From: Planctomycetota bacterium
GTDB lineage: Bacteria; Planctomycetota; UBA1135; GCA-002686595
Length of the DNA stretch: 51,000 bases
Direction of reading: 5' to 3'
Assembly (NCBI GenBank): GCA_020853575.1
Contig: JADYYP010000052.1
Location: forward strand, 1 to 51,000
Shown here in pieces: positions 1 to 10,404 of the stretch. Under the pieces are notes generated by a model, which saw only the letters and a program-made list of their open reading frames with translations, had not been told where the DNA came from and searched no databases. The position numbers and the translations under genes are program-made. Every line of letters begins with the position of its first letter. The first letter of the stretch is position 1.

Positions 1-25
1 CAACCTCGATCGCTCCCAAGCGATC

Positions 26-58
26 GGGGCCAGCCGCCTGAAGAAGGCGACCGGCCCC
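26..58. terminator. GC-rich stem-loop at left edge, possible terminator
   Basis: GGGGCC (26-31) pairs with GGCCCC (53-58), and an inner stem of 35-38 with 46-49 closes a 7-base loop. A second stem-loop, CCTGTCA (71-77) with TGACAGG (99-105), lies just past the stop of the minus-strand protease gene. Neither is followed by a T-run, so a terminator role is only a suggestion. The first 115 bases hold no recognisable gene. Confidence 0.35.
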
Positions 59-115
59 GCACAATTCAAACCTGTCAGCGTGATCCGTCAGGAGTGCTTG
101 ACAGGTCCACCCATA

Positions 116-1699
116 TCAGGGCCCGATGGTGAAGCGCAGCCCGCCCGTCAAATTCGTGCTGGTCGGGTCGGCCGGATCGCGCGACCACACCTGCGCGTAG
201 ACCACCGCACCCAAGACCAAGTGCGGGTCGACACCGGACGCGATGCGCGCTCCCATGTCGTAGTCGAGCACTCCGCTGCAGTCGCTGCCCGCGAGCGCTC
301 CGCCGGTGGAACTCGGCGGCGTGCGCTTGACGGGCGCGTCGATGCACTTGAAGCCGGCGTGGAATGGCTTGGCCGCGGGCATGAAGCCGTAGAACAACAG
401 CCCCACCTTGTGGTTGATCAGGTTGCTGGCGCGGATCGTGAAGCTGCCGGCTCCGCCGCTCGCGCTCGGAGCTCCCAGCGCTCCCAGGGACGGAGTGCAC
501 CCGAGACTGTTGACCTTGGCCGTGCAGTAGGTCGAGACCGCCGACGTCGGCAGGCACACGCCGCGCGGATTGGCGCGCGCCGCAACCCAGTTGGCCTGCT
601 GTGACGAAGTCCCGTAGTTGCCCAAGAACGGCGCTGCGGCGCTGCAGCCAGCGTGTGTGTGGACGCCGACGGCGAACTCGCCGGCGGGGGAGTTCCACGA
701 CACCGCGGATCCAGAGTTCCCGCCCGTGGTGTCGACTTCGTAGCGCAGCACGGTGCCGTTGAAGCTGGCGAACGGACCCGCATGGGACTGCTGCACCTGA
801 TTGAGTGTCGGATCCGGCGTCATGTCGGTGCCGAAGCCCGTCACGCGCAGCACTTCGTTGGGGTTGAACGTCGGCGGCGCGGCGAGCGCATAGCACGCGC
901 CCTGCGCCTGGAACGGCGTCAGGCCCGTGTTGGGATTGGGGAAGCAGCCGAAGTAGCCCCAGTCGTTGCCGACACCGCCATTCTCGAACTGCAGCGACGT
1001 GTCGTCGATCGCGTACTGGTGATCCGGTGAGGGATGCTGCAGCACGCCCGCCGCGTTGGACTTCGGGACGTTGAACTGCGCGACGTCGAGCAGGGAATTC
1101 GGCACCGCGGTCGAGAGCACGCAGTGGCCCGCCGTGATGAATCCGTGGGCCGCGTCGTCGAACATCCAGCCACTGCAGCCGTACGGCAAGAGCCGCGCTG
1201 CGCGCACGTCGCTCGACGGCAGGCGATCGTCGGTCGGTCCGCACAGATTGAACTGCGGCGAGAGCTGCGGGCCGATCCACACGTTGCGCAGGATCACCCG
1301 GCTCGGCCCGGCTCCGGGCGGCGCGACCAAGTCGAGTTGCACGGCGTCGCCGTTGAAGTACGCGCTGGTGAGCCGCCACTCACGCACGTGCTGCGCGTGG
1401 AGCTCTTGGACCGCGCCGTCGGCGTGCGAGGTGATGCGCAGGAAGGCGCCCTGGTCCGCGCCGCTCGCCGACCCCAGGTCGACCATTTGGAAGCGCAGGC
1501 GGATCCACGAGGCGTGGGCGACGCGCACGGTGTGCGAGGCGAGCACTTGCTCGGATGCGGCGGTGTTGGCGAGCGCGCCGCTGTCGTAGACGAACGTGAC
1601 CTGCTGCTCGGCGATCGGCGCGGCCTGGGCGAGGACGCGCCCGTTGACCGCGCAAGCGCACAGCAACGCGCACAGAGCCCTCGAGAAGCTGGAGTGCAT
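116..1699 (-). CDS. secreted trypsin-like serine protease with planctomycete C-terminal domain
   Basis: 527 residues with an N-terminal signal peptide (cleavage probably after residue 25, ...RVLAQA). The catalytic region runs from about 165 to 380. It carries the histidine motif TAGHC (His192), the serine motif GGNSGS (Ser329), and a probable acid in GNDWGYF (Asp246). Residues 30-145 form an all-beta N-terminal module of unknown type. Residues 395-527 match the C-terminal beta-sandwich seen on other secreted proteins here, ending VYAQVWSRD...LTGGLRFTIGP. By family it should cleave extracellular or periplasmic proteins; the substrate is unknown. The start is the ATG ahead of the signal peptide, with a weak GGAAGA upstream. 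It lies downstream of, and on the same strand as, the ECF sigma gene, 291 bases away, so co-control is possible but unproven. Confidence 0.85.
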   Translation of the reverse strand: MHSSFSRALCALLCACAVNGRVLAQAAPIAEQQVTFVYDSGALANTAASEQVLASHTVRVAHASWIRLRFQMVDLGSASGADQGAFLRITSHADGAVQELHAQHVREWRLTSAYFNGDAVQLDLVAPPGAGPSRVILRNVWIGPQLSPQFNLCGPTDDRLPSSDVRAARLLPYGCSGWMFDDAAHGFITAGHCVLSTAVPNSLLDVAQFNVPKSNAAGVLQHPSPDHQYAIDDTSLQFENGGVGNDWGYFGCFPNPNTGLTPFQAQGACYALAAPPTFNPNEVLRVTGFGTDMTPDPTLNQVQQSHAGPFASFNGTVLRYEVDTTGGNSGSAVSWNSPAGEFAVGVHTHAGCSAAAPFLGNYGTSSQQANWVAARANPRGVCLPTSAVSTYCTAKVNSLGCTPSLGALGAPSASGGAGSFTIRASNLINHKVGLLFYGFMPAAKPFHAGFKCIDAPVKRTPPSSTGGALAGSDCSGVLDYDMGARIASGVDPHLVLGAVVYAQVWSRDPADPTSTNLTGGLRFTIGP

Positions 1700-1791
1700 G
1701 CAGGATCTTCCGTGCGAATCGGCTTGGTCGGGTGTGCCCTGGCACGCTGTGCGATGGCGCGCGAGCCGCGAGCTGACCCGACAAGCATCCC

Positions 1792-1840
1792 CCGCTTTGC
1801 GCGGAGCGGCAATCCACGCGCGGATTTCCGTGGAAAGCGG
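1792..1840. promoter_or_regulatory. nested inverted repeat between sigma factor and protease genes
   Basis: CCGCTTT (1792-1798) pairs with AAAGCGG (1834-1840). Directly inside the right arm, CCACG (1814-1818) pairs with CGTGG (1829-1833). It lies in the 291-base gap between the sigma gene stop and the protease start, about 95 bases upstream of the protease ATG. It could be an operator, a leader hairpin or a terminator for the sigma gene. The rest of the gap shows nothing I can name. Confidence 0.35.
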
Positions 1841-1990
1841 AGTCGGAAGGCGACCGCACGCCCGCCGTGCTCGAGCGCCGTGGTGCGCGTGCTCTCCACA
1901 GGCTGGAGCGCGGCGCGGTTGGCGTTCCGGGCTCCGCGGTCCGGGCTCCGGGCGCGGATGGCCTCCGGCGAACTCGCTGCGCGCGGCGAG

Positions 1991-2623
1991 TCAGTCCTTG
2001 CGCGCGGTTCCGTAGGAGCGCACCAGGCGCGCCAGCTCGAGCATCGCGCGCGAGTGCTTGGCGCGCGCGGCGGCACCGTTGATGTGCTTGGTTTCGACGG
2101 CGATCGGCTCCCAGCCCATGCCGGCATAGTCGCGCAGCAGGATCAGCTCGCGGTGGTCCTCGCGCAACGCGCTGATGCACTCCTCGACGATTTGCTTGAG
2201 CTCGGCGGTTGCAGCCTTGTCCGCCGGACCCTCGAGCTTGTCCGCCAATTCCTGCGAGATCACGCTGGAATCGACGAAGTTGCTCGAGCTGCGCAAACGC
2301 ACTTCGCGGCGCTGGTCGCGCTTCTTGGCCGAGTGGAAGTCGGAGAAGGCGATGATGCGGTTCTCGGCGAGGCGGGCCAACCAGTTGATCAGGCTGGCCT
2401 CGTCGCGCATCTCGAAGCGGTCGAAGCTCTCGACGGCGGCGACGAAGGTCTCTTGGAGCACATCCTCGATCTCGACCTGGGTCCGCAGACGCGGCCCCAG
2501 GCGCATGCGTACGATGCGCAGAACGCGGTCGTAGTAGCGTCGAAAGAGGCGATCCAGCGCGTCCTCGTCGCCCTCCTTGGCGCGTCGGACCAACTCGATC
2601 GAGTTCGAGTGTTCGTCGAGCAT
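1991..2623 (-). CDS. ECF-family RNA polymerase sigma factor
   Basis: 210 residues. Sigma region 2 spans roughly residues 10-95, with the typical DALDRLFRRYYDRV and EDVLQETFV stretches, the latter being the core-binding helix 2.2. Region 4 spans about 135-200 (ISALREDHRELILLRDYAGM, then a helix-turn-helix ending AKHSRAMLEL). Such factors direct transcription of small regulons; in planctomycetes many ECF groups are expanded. There is no obvious anti-sigma gene beside it, and no membrane segment or C-terminal sensor extension. The ATG is preceded by GAGGTGG at a suitable distance. The divergent neighbour is a GNAT acetyltransferase 85 bases away, so a shared promoter region is likely. Confidence 0.93.
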   Translation of the reverse strand: MLDEHSNSIELVRRAKEGDEDALDRLFRRYYDRVLRIVRMRLGPRLRTQVEIEDVLQETFVAAVESFDRFEMRDEASLINWLARLAENRIIAFSDFHSAKKRDQRREVRLRSSSNFVDSSVISQELADKLEGPADKAATAELKQIVEECISALREDHRELILLRDYAGMGWEPIAVETKHINGAAARAKHSRAMLELARLVRSYGTARKD

Positions 2624-2708
2624 GCGAGTCCCACCTCAGTCTAGGGGCAGGTCGCTGCCGACGATAGACTGCGCCGCCGCCGTTCCGCTCGCGAGCCCCT
2701 TGGCCGAC

Positions 2709-3227
2709 ATGCGCGACACGACCACGCCTCCGCCGACTTGCACCGTCCGATCCGCGGTCGGCAGCGACCTCGAGTTCCTGATCCACTCGAACGCCGCGCT
2801 CGCGCGCGAGACCGAGAGCCTCGAGCTGGAGCCCAAACGCCTCGCGCTCGGCGTGCAGCTGGCCCTCGGCGATCCCCAGCGCGGGCAGTACTTGGTGGCC
2901 GAGGAGCAGGGCCTGCGCGTCGGCTGCCTGTTGATCACGCGCGAGTGGTCCGACTGGCGAGCTGGATGGGTGTGGTGGATCCAGAGCGTGTTCGTCGTGC
3001 CCGCGGCCCGCGGCCGCGGGGTGTATCGCGCGCTGCACGCCGAGGTCGTCGCGCGGGCGCGGGAGAGCGCTGACGTCGTGGGCCTGCGACTGTACGTCGA
3101 TCGAGACAATCTGCGCGCGCGCGCGGTGTACGAGCGCGAGGGTCTGCGGGCCTCGCACTACCTGCTGTTCGAAGCGGGCGATCCGCTGCGCCGCGCGCCC
3201 GCTCACGACAGCGACGCTCGTCCGTAG
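2709..3227 (+). CDS. GNAT-family N-acetyltransferase
   Basis: 172 residues from the chosen ATG; a longer reading would run back over the divergent sigma gene and looks noncoding. The acetyl-CoA-binding motif A is visible as VFVVPAARGRGVYRAL (Q/RxxGxG/A type, RGRGVY). Motif B follows as DRDNLRARAVYEREGL. The enzyme would transfer an acetyl group from acetyl-CoA to an amine; the substrate cannot be read from sequence. No clear Shine-Dalgarno sequence precedes the start, so the exact N-terminus is uncertain. It is a monocistron followed 46 bases later by the MORN-repeat gene on the same strand. Confidence 0.85.
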   Translation: MRDTTTPPPTCTVRSAVGSDLEFLIHSNAALARETESLELEPKRLALGVQLALGDPQRGQYLVAEEQGLRVGCLLITREWSDWRAGWVWWIQSVFVVPAARGRGVYRALHAEVVARARESADVVGLRLYVDRDNLRARAVYEREGLRASHYLLFEAGDPLRRAPAHDSDARP

Positions 3228-3273
3228 CCGGCGTCCCTCGACCGTCCCCGTGGTCTCCTGATATCGTGACGCA

Positions 3274-4359
3274 ATGCTGCAGAGTCTCTTGATGTGGTGT
3301 GGAGCGCTCCTGGCGCCTGCCCCGTGGGTCGCGCCGCAAGACAAGCCCAAGGCGAACCCGCCGCAGATCGAATTGCCGCCGCTGCCCGAGCGCATCGACA
3401 AGACGCTGTATTACACCGCCGGGGCCAAGGCCGCCGAAGGCGAGATGAAGAACGGTCGGCGCGAAGGGCGCTGGATCTTCTACTACCCCGACGGCAAGCG
3501 GCGCGCGATCGGCAGCTTCAAGAACTACGCCTTCGACGGCTTGTGGGTGAACTTCCACCCCAACACCGAGGTGCCCTCGCGCCGTGGACTGTGGGTCGAC
3601 GGCAAGAAGACCGGGCTGTGGACGCGCTGGCATGTGCTCGGCCAGAAGATCGAGGAGGGCGAGTACGTCGCCGACTTCCAAGAGGGGCCGTGGCGCGAGT
3701 GGTACAACGACGGCGCGCTGCGTTCGGCCGGCAACTACAAGGGCGGGCTGCGCGACGGTGTGTGGGTCACCTATCACGCCGACGGGAAGTCGAAGTACCA
3801 GGAGGGCGCCTACGTCGCCAACATGCAGAACGGGCCCTGGCTCTTCTGGCACGCCAACGGCCAGAAATACCAGGAGGGCGGGTACTCGCTGGGAGTGGCC
3901 GTCGGCAAGTGGACCGTGTGGCACGAGAACGGCCAGAAGCACAGCGAGGGACTCTACGAGGCCGGCGTGCAGACGGGCGTGTGGACCAGCTGGTACGACA
4001 ACGGCGAGAAGGAGTTCGAGGGTCCCTGGGAAGCGAACAAGGAACAGGGCGCCTGGCAACGCTGGCACAAGAACGGAAAGCTGCAGGCCGCCGGCAGCTA
4101 CGACCAGGGCCGGATGATCGGCGACTGGATCGCCTACCACGACAACGGTCAGAAGGCGCGCGCCGAGGTCTACTACAACGGCCGCATCCACGGGCCCTAC
4201 CGCAGCTGGTATCCCAACGGACAGCGGCGCGAGGAAGGCGAGTTCGTGCAGGGCAAGCGCGAAGGACAGTGGAAGGCCTGGAACGAGGACGGCTCGACCG
4301 ACGAGACCCTGACCGGCTTCTACAAGAACGATCGCAAGGCCCGCAAGGAAGACCAGTGA
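3274..4359 (+). CDS. exported MORN-repeat protein
   Basis: 361 residues: a signal peptide (about residues 1-20), a short linker, then about twelve repeats of roughly 23 residues that fill the rest of the protein. Each follows the MORN_2 pattern: W-x-x-[WY]-H/Y-x-[ND]-G-x-K, then E-G-x-Y, then G-x-x-x-G (for example WLFWHANGQKYQEGGY and WTVWHENGQKHSEGLY). MORN_2 arrays fold as open beta-hairpin stacks and usually mediate binding; YwqK-type antitoxins are built this way. No catalytic domain is present and no toxin gene is adjacent, so a toxin-antitoxin role is not supported. It is followed 29 bases later by another exported protein, probably in one transcript. Confidence 0.85.
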   Translation: MLQSLLMWCGALLAPAPWVAPQDKPKANPPQIELPPLPERIDKTLYYTAGAKAAEGEMKNGRREGRWIFYYPDGKRRAIGSFKNYAFDGLWVNFHPNTEVPSRRGLWVDGKKTGLWTRWHVLGQKIEEGEYVADFQEGPWREWYNDGALRSAGNYKGGLRDGVWVTYHADGKSKYQEGAYVANMQNGPWLFWHANGQKYQEGGYSLGVAVGKWTVWHENGQKHSEGLYEAGVQTGVWTSWYDNGEKEFEGPWEANKEQGAWQRWHKNGKLQAAGSYDQGRMIGDWIAYHDNGQKARAEVYYNGRIHGPYRSWYPNGQRREEGEFVQGKREGQWKAWNEDGSTDETLTGFYKNDRKARKEDQ

Positions 4360-4388
4360 GCCGCGCGCCGCGCAGCCAGGATCCAACC

Positions 4389-5513
4389 ATGATGCTCTGC
4401 TTGACTCCGTTCCTGTTCGTGCTCTCGAACGCGCCTGCGCCCGCGGCCGGCGATCAGCTGGTGTTCGACGTCGCCGCCGGTTCCAAGGTGCACAAGCGCA
4501 TCAAGGCCGTGCACGAGCTGCGCATCGACGACATGGGCGTGATCGATGGCGATCTACCGTATGTCTCCGACAAGAGCGGCGGCTGGGTCTCGGCGACGAT
4601 GAACCTGCAGTACGTCGACGAGTACGCGCGCGTGGCGCAGAACCGGCCGCTGGAATTCGTGCGCACCATCCGCGAGGCGCAATCGCAGGCCAAGGCCAAC
4701 GTCACGCGCTCGACGGGGCAGGTGCTCGAGGAGGGCTCGCGCTCGAGCTCGCCGCTGCGCAAGCAGAACATCCGCTTCACCTGGATCGATGCCGAGAACG
4801 ACTGGGCGCGGAGCTACGAGCGCATCGACGCCGAGGAACCTTGGCTGGCGCCGTTGCGCGGCGAGTTCGAGCTGCTCGCGCTCTTGCCCAAGGGCGAGGT
4901 CGCGGTCGGCGACACCTGGCAGGTTCCGGTCGAGGCGCTGGTGAGCGTGCTCGCTCCCGGAGGCAATCTGCAGCTCGTGCCCAGCGGTGAGAACCTCTTC
5001 GGCCGTTTGACCGAGCTCGGCGTCGGCGGAGATTTCGCGGACTTCTTCGTGCCCGCCGGAGGCTCGATCGAAGCCACCTACAAGGGCCGGCGCGAAGTCG
5101 GCGACGACAGCGCGGGGCCGCGGGTTTCCGTGGGAGTGGTCGAGCTCCAGATCAACGTCGTCTCGAGCACCGACCGCGCGGCGCTGTACCGCATGGCGAT
5201 GCCCCAGGAGGAACGCCGCGAGGTCGCGCGTCTGGACGGCGTGCCCTTCGAATACACCCTGATCGGAACGGCCGAGCTCTTGTGGGACTTCGCGCACAAG
5301 CGCGCGCACTCGCTGCGTGTGGCGGGACAAGAGGGCTTCAGCGTAACGGTGCAGAAGACGCGTTTCGACGGACGTGAGGAGCACCGCTTCGCGCAGCAAA
5401 GCCGCTACAGCGGGCCCCTGACCTACGAGGTCACGTTCAGCGACGGTGCGGCGCTCGAGAGCGAGTCCGAGCTCGACAACCCCAAGCTGCAGAATCGTCC
5501 CAAGCGCAAGTGA
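4389..5513 (+). CDS. exported protein of unknown function
   Basis: 374 residues with a signal peptide (MMLCLTPFLFVLSNAPAPAAG, cleavage near residue 20). The mature part is a mix of predicted beta-strands with a lysine/arginine-rich tail. I do not recognise a domain. The region around residues 165-200 (LLPKGEVAVGDTW) resembles the 'valued property must be set before use' strand pairs seen in planctomycete periplasmic proteins of unknown function, but this is only an impression. The start is the first of two adjacent ATGs. It lies 29 bases after the MORN-repeat gene and 109 bases before htpG on the same strand. A cell-envelope role is inferred only from export. Confidence 0.75.
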   Translation: MMLCLTPFLFVLSNAPAPAAGDQLVFDVAAGSKVHKRIKAVHELRIDDMGVIDGDLPYVSDKSGGWVSATMNLQYVDEYARVAQNRPLEFVRTIREAQSQAKANVTRSTGQVLEEGSRSSSPLRKQNIRFTWIDAENDWARSYERIDAEEPWLAPLRGEFELLALLPKGEVAVGDTWQVPVEALVSVLAPGGNLQLVPSGENLFGRLTELGVGGDFADFFVPAGGSIEATYKGRREVGDDSAGPRVSVGVVELQINVVSSTDRAALYRMAMPQEERREVARLDGVPFEYTLIGTAELLWDFAHKRAHSLRVAGQEGFSVTVQKTRFDGREEHRFAQQSRYSGPLTYEVTFSDGAALESESELDNPKLQNRPKRK

Positions 5514-5622
5514 GAGCGCTCGAGCGCTGGCTCGCGCTCGCGCCGCCCAGAGCGGGGCGCGCGGGCGTGTCGCGTTGCTGCGCGCCGCACGTTTCCCCGA
5601 CAGTTTCGTCGAGACCGACGCC

Positions 5623-7551
<1,929 letters not shown>

Positions 7552-7592
7552 CCCATGCGTGCGGCGCGCCCGCGAGAGCGCCGGCAGTCGAG

Positions 7593-8477
7593 CTAGCGTG
7601 CGCGGGGCAAGACCAGCACCGGGATGTCCGCTTTGCGCAGGAGCTCCGCGGCAACGCTGCCGAGCAGCGCTTTCGCGACTCCGGTGCGGCCGTGGGTGCC
7701 GAGCACGATCAGATCGAATTCGTCTTGGAGCGAGACCAGCTCGATGGCCGGCTCGGCCTCGTAGAACAGGCGCCGGTGCAGTACACCGCGCCAGTCGAAG
7801 GGCTCGAGCATGCGCCGGAACTCGCGCTCGGCCGTGTCGCGCGCAGTGTCGATCATGGCCGCGGGGAATTGCACCGGATAGCCCAGCAGGAAGCCCAGCT
7901 GTGGCCGCACGAAGCAGTGCAGCGCGACGAGCTCCGCGCCCAGGGCGCGCGCCACGTCGCGGGCCAGCACCAAGACCTCCAGCGAACCCGGCGCCAGATC
8001 GATCGGACACAGCACGCGGCGGATCTTGCGCGGCGCTCCCGCCTGCACCCACACCGCGCGGTCGGCGTGCACCACCACGTCGCGCACCACGTCGCCGAAA
8101 TCGAGCGCCGCACGTTTTTGATGGCGACCGAGCACGATCAGCTCGGCTCCGCGCGTTCGCGCTTGCTCGACCAACACCTCGGCCGGCTTTCCCGGCACGA
8201 TCTCTAGCGAGGCCGCGATCGAGCTCGCGCTGACCCCCGCCCCGTCGAGGAGCTTGCTCCAGCGCTGTGCTGCCGCCGCGCGCGCGCGCTCGATGCCCAG
8301 CGGATCGACGTGCGAGAAGTAGTCGAGTGGGACCGGCGCTGCGTGCACCAGCTCGACCGAGAGCTTGAGCGGCTCGGCCAAGGCGTGCGCGGCTGCGACC
8401 GCGAAGTCGGCCGGCTCCTTCTCGTCGACGCCGACCACTGCGATTGCGGGTTCACTGCTCAGCTTGCTGGTGCTCAT
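7593..8477 (-). CDS. tandem-domain universal stress protein (UspA family)
   Basis: 294 residues made of two UspA domains, about 9-147 and 151-294. The second keeps the ATP-binding signature of the family: GTHGRTGVAKALLGSVAAELL, i.e. G-2x-G-9x-G-S. The first has the related LGRHQKRAALDFGDVVRDVV but lacks the full glycine motif, so only the second half may bind nucleotide. Such proteins are cytosolic and act in stress survival; the exact role varies. Its ATG overlaps the stop of the upstream gene by four bases (ATGA), so translation is probably coupled to the DUF2961 protein. Confidence 0.92.
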   Translation of the reverse strand: MSTSKLSSEPAIAVVGVDEKEPADFAVAAAHALAEPLKLSVELVHAAPVPLDYFSHVDPLGIERARAAAAQRWSKLLDGAGVSASSIAASLEIVPGKPAEVLVEQARTRGAELIVLGRHQKRAALDFGDVVRDVVVHADRAVWVQAGAPRKIRRVLCPIDLAPGSLEVLVLARDVARALGAELVALHCFVRPQLGFLLGYPVQFPAAMIDTARDTAEREFRRMLEPFDWRGVLHRRLFYEAEPAIELVSLQDEFDLIVLGTHGRTGVAKALLGSVAAELLRKADIPVLVLPRAR

Positions 8478-10228
8478 CGCGGTTCCTTCAGGACGATGCA
8501 GTCCAATCCGAAATAGTAGTGGGGCGGTCGCGAGCGCGGATCGGTGCCGACCACTTCGATCCGCAGCACCGCGCGCGGCGGCTGCAGCTCGACCGTGCCC
8601 AGCGACTGCGCGCGCGGCGCGCCGATGCGCGTCTGTGCTTCGGCATGGAAGGTCGCAACGGGGGCGCCCAAGCGCACTCCTCCCAGCGAGCATTGGATCG
8701 TGCCGTAGTCCCAGCTGCGCGTCGCGTACAGCACGAGCTCGCGCGCGCCGGAGCGGGTCACGGGCAACTCGAGCTCGACGAACTGCCCGACGGCGGTGGC
8801 GCGCACGAAGAGCTGCTCGCCGTTCGACCAGCGACCGCTCTCGTTGGGGGCGAGCGCCTGAGTGCCGCAGCCCAGGCCCGGCGTGGAGGCCAGCACCTTC
8901 ATGGACTCGCACTCGAGCGCGCCGGGGAGCGCCACCGACTGCGGCATGACCGCGGCGCGCATGGCCTCGTCGAAGGCTCCGACGTCATCGCTCGCGGCCG
9001 ATGGCGCGTAGTACAGGAGCGCGAGTTCCGGGGTTCGCTGTGCCGGCGCGATGCGCGCACTCTCGGAGAACAGCGGGGCGTCGATCGCGAAACGTTCGCT
9101 GGCGCGACCGGCGCCGACCGTCGTGAGCCGCTGCGCGAGTGACTCGCCATCGAGCACGAGTTGCAGCTCAGTTCCGCCATCCGTGTCCGCGTCCTGGCAT
9201 GTCAGCGCCGCGATGCGTCCGCGTCCGGCGAGCTCGATCGTGCTCGACGACGCTCCGGCGGAACGCCAGCGACCGTGCAGGTACAGCGTGCGCTCGCTCC
9301 AGTCCGCGGGCGACAGGCGAACGCGCCCACGCACGGCCACGCGCTCGCTTCCGTAGGCGCGCATCTCCAGCCGCGCCCGGTGGCGGTAGGGCATCCAAGT
9401 GCGACAGGTGTGCGTGACTGCGCCAGGCTCGGTCGTGGCGCTCAGGGCCAAGAACTCGTCGAGCGGCATGCGCAGCGTCTCGCGACCATCGAAGGCCAGC
9501 GCGATCGCCGTGCTGCGCGCGAATGTGGAGTCGGCATCCAGCGCCGCGCCGCTCTCGGATTCGAGCTCGAAGCTCAAGCTGTCGATCGCTTGCCCCCGGC
9601 CGACCAGCGTGTCGTCGGCAGGCGCCGACCACTCGAGCACCAGCGCTCGCGCCGCATCGCGTCCGTCGTGCGGCGAGAGAACCAACTCGAACGGAAGCTC
9701 GCGTGAGGGAACGCGGACCGCGGTTGGCGTGGTCGAGCGCGCTTGGCTCCATGCCGTCGCATCGGTCGCGCGCACGAGCTCCGCCGAAGCGAACGCCTGC
9801 CAGTCGAACGTCGCTCGTTGGCTGGCAGCGCCCTTGGCCGTGACTCGACAACTCTCCACGAACACGATCGGAGCGCTCACCGGCCGCGCGCTCAGCGCCG
9901 TGAAGAACTGTCCGGCCTCCAGATCGACGAGCGGCTCGCGCGCTCCATCGACGTACACGCGCCAGCGTCCGCTCGGCGCGTCGCTCGCGGCGCGCAGCAG
10001 CACGCCCGGCCCGTGCACCGACAAGAATTGCGCTTCATCGGGCGTGGAACGGGGATCGCCGGCCGCCTCGGTCGTCGTGCACGTGGCCCGCCGCGAGCGG
10101 AGCGCGTCGCGCGGCCATTCGGACAGCGCGGCCAGCGTGGTCGAGTCGCGGACCGTGCTCGGCGCACGCAGCGGCTCGCCCGACTGGAGCGGGACGACCA
10201 GCGTGAACGACGACCACAGACGATGCAC
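8474..10228 (-). CDS. DUF2961 / GH172-like protein
   Basis: 584 residues. Early on, HGPGVLLRAASDAPSG then WRVYVDGAREPLVDLEAGQFF matches the first half of the DUF2961 fold (GPG followed by a 'YxDG..P....LG.FF' strand). A second copy of the pattern, LAFDGRETLRMPLDEFLAL, precedes WMPYRHRARLEMRAYG, the 'MPFRxxARIE' strand of the family. The C-terminal part (about 440-584) is another beta-sandwich ending HYYFGLDCIVL. Known DUF2961 members include GH172 difructose-anhydride hydrolases and D-fucofuranose/arabinan glycosidases. Catalytic glutamates are not assigned here. The GTG start was preferred because GAGGAG sits nine bases upstream; a TTG (10279) and an ATG (10252) upstream are alternatives. 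No strong signal peptide is seen, so location is open. Confidence 0.65.
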   Translation of the reverse strand: MHRLWSSFTLVVPLQSGEPLRAPSTVRDSTTLAALSEWPRDALRSRRATCTTTEAAGDPRSTPDEAQFLSVHGPGVLLRAASDAPSGRWRVYVDGAREPLVDLEAGQFFTALSARPVSAPIVFVESCRVTAKGAASQRATFDWQAFASAELVRATDATAWSQARSTTPTAVRVPSRELPFELVLSPHDGRDAARALVLEWSAPADDTLVGRGQAIDSLSFELESESGAALDADSTFARSTAIALAFDGRETLRMPLDEFLALSATTEPGAVTHTCRTWMPYRHRARLEMRAYGSERVAVRGRVRLSPADWSERTLYLHGRWRSAGASSSTIELAGRGRIAALTCQDADTDGGTELQLVLDGESLAQRLTTVGAGRASERFAIDAPLFSESARIAPAQRTPELALLYYAPSAASDDVGAFDEAMRAAVMPQSVALPGALECESMKVLASTPGLGCGTQALAPNESGRWSNGEQLFVRATAVGQFVELELPVTRSGARELVLYATRSWDYGTIQCSLGGVRLGAPVATFHAEAQTRIGAPRAQSLGTVELQPPRAVLRIEVVGTDPRSRPPHYYFGLDCIVLKEPR

Positions 10229-10237
10229 TCGACCAGA

Positions 10238-10243
10238 CTCCTC
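10238..10243 (-). promoter_or_regulatory. ribosome binding site deciding the DUF2961 gene start
   Basis: GAGGAG on the minus strand, nine bases before a GTG. The upstream ATG and TTG candidates have no such site, so this favours the 584-residue product. Confidence 0.55.
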
Positions 10244-10404
10244 GTCCTGCATGCTGGCAGACGGCGTGCGTCGGGTCAAAAGCCTGACGACGGCCGTTCG
10301 CGGGCCCGCGCCGCGCTCGAAGTTTGGTGTGGATCCGCGTGAACGAAAAAGCTCGGATGCAGGTGCTTGAAGACCTCTCTACCGCTCACGCCACGTTCGC
10401 GCGC

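Noticed and set aside
1..115. tRNA or small RNA gene at the left edge
   Set aside because: The hairpins do not form a cloverleaf and no T-arm or acceptor pattern is present.
3274..4359. Antitoxin of a toxin-antitoxin pair, because of MORN_2/YwqK-like repeats
   Set aside because: The protein is exported and no toxin gene adjoins it; the repeats alone do not support the call.
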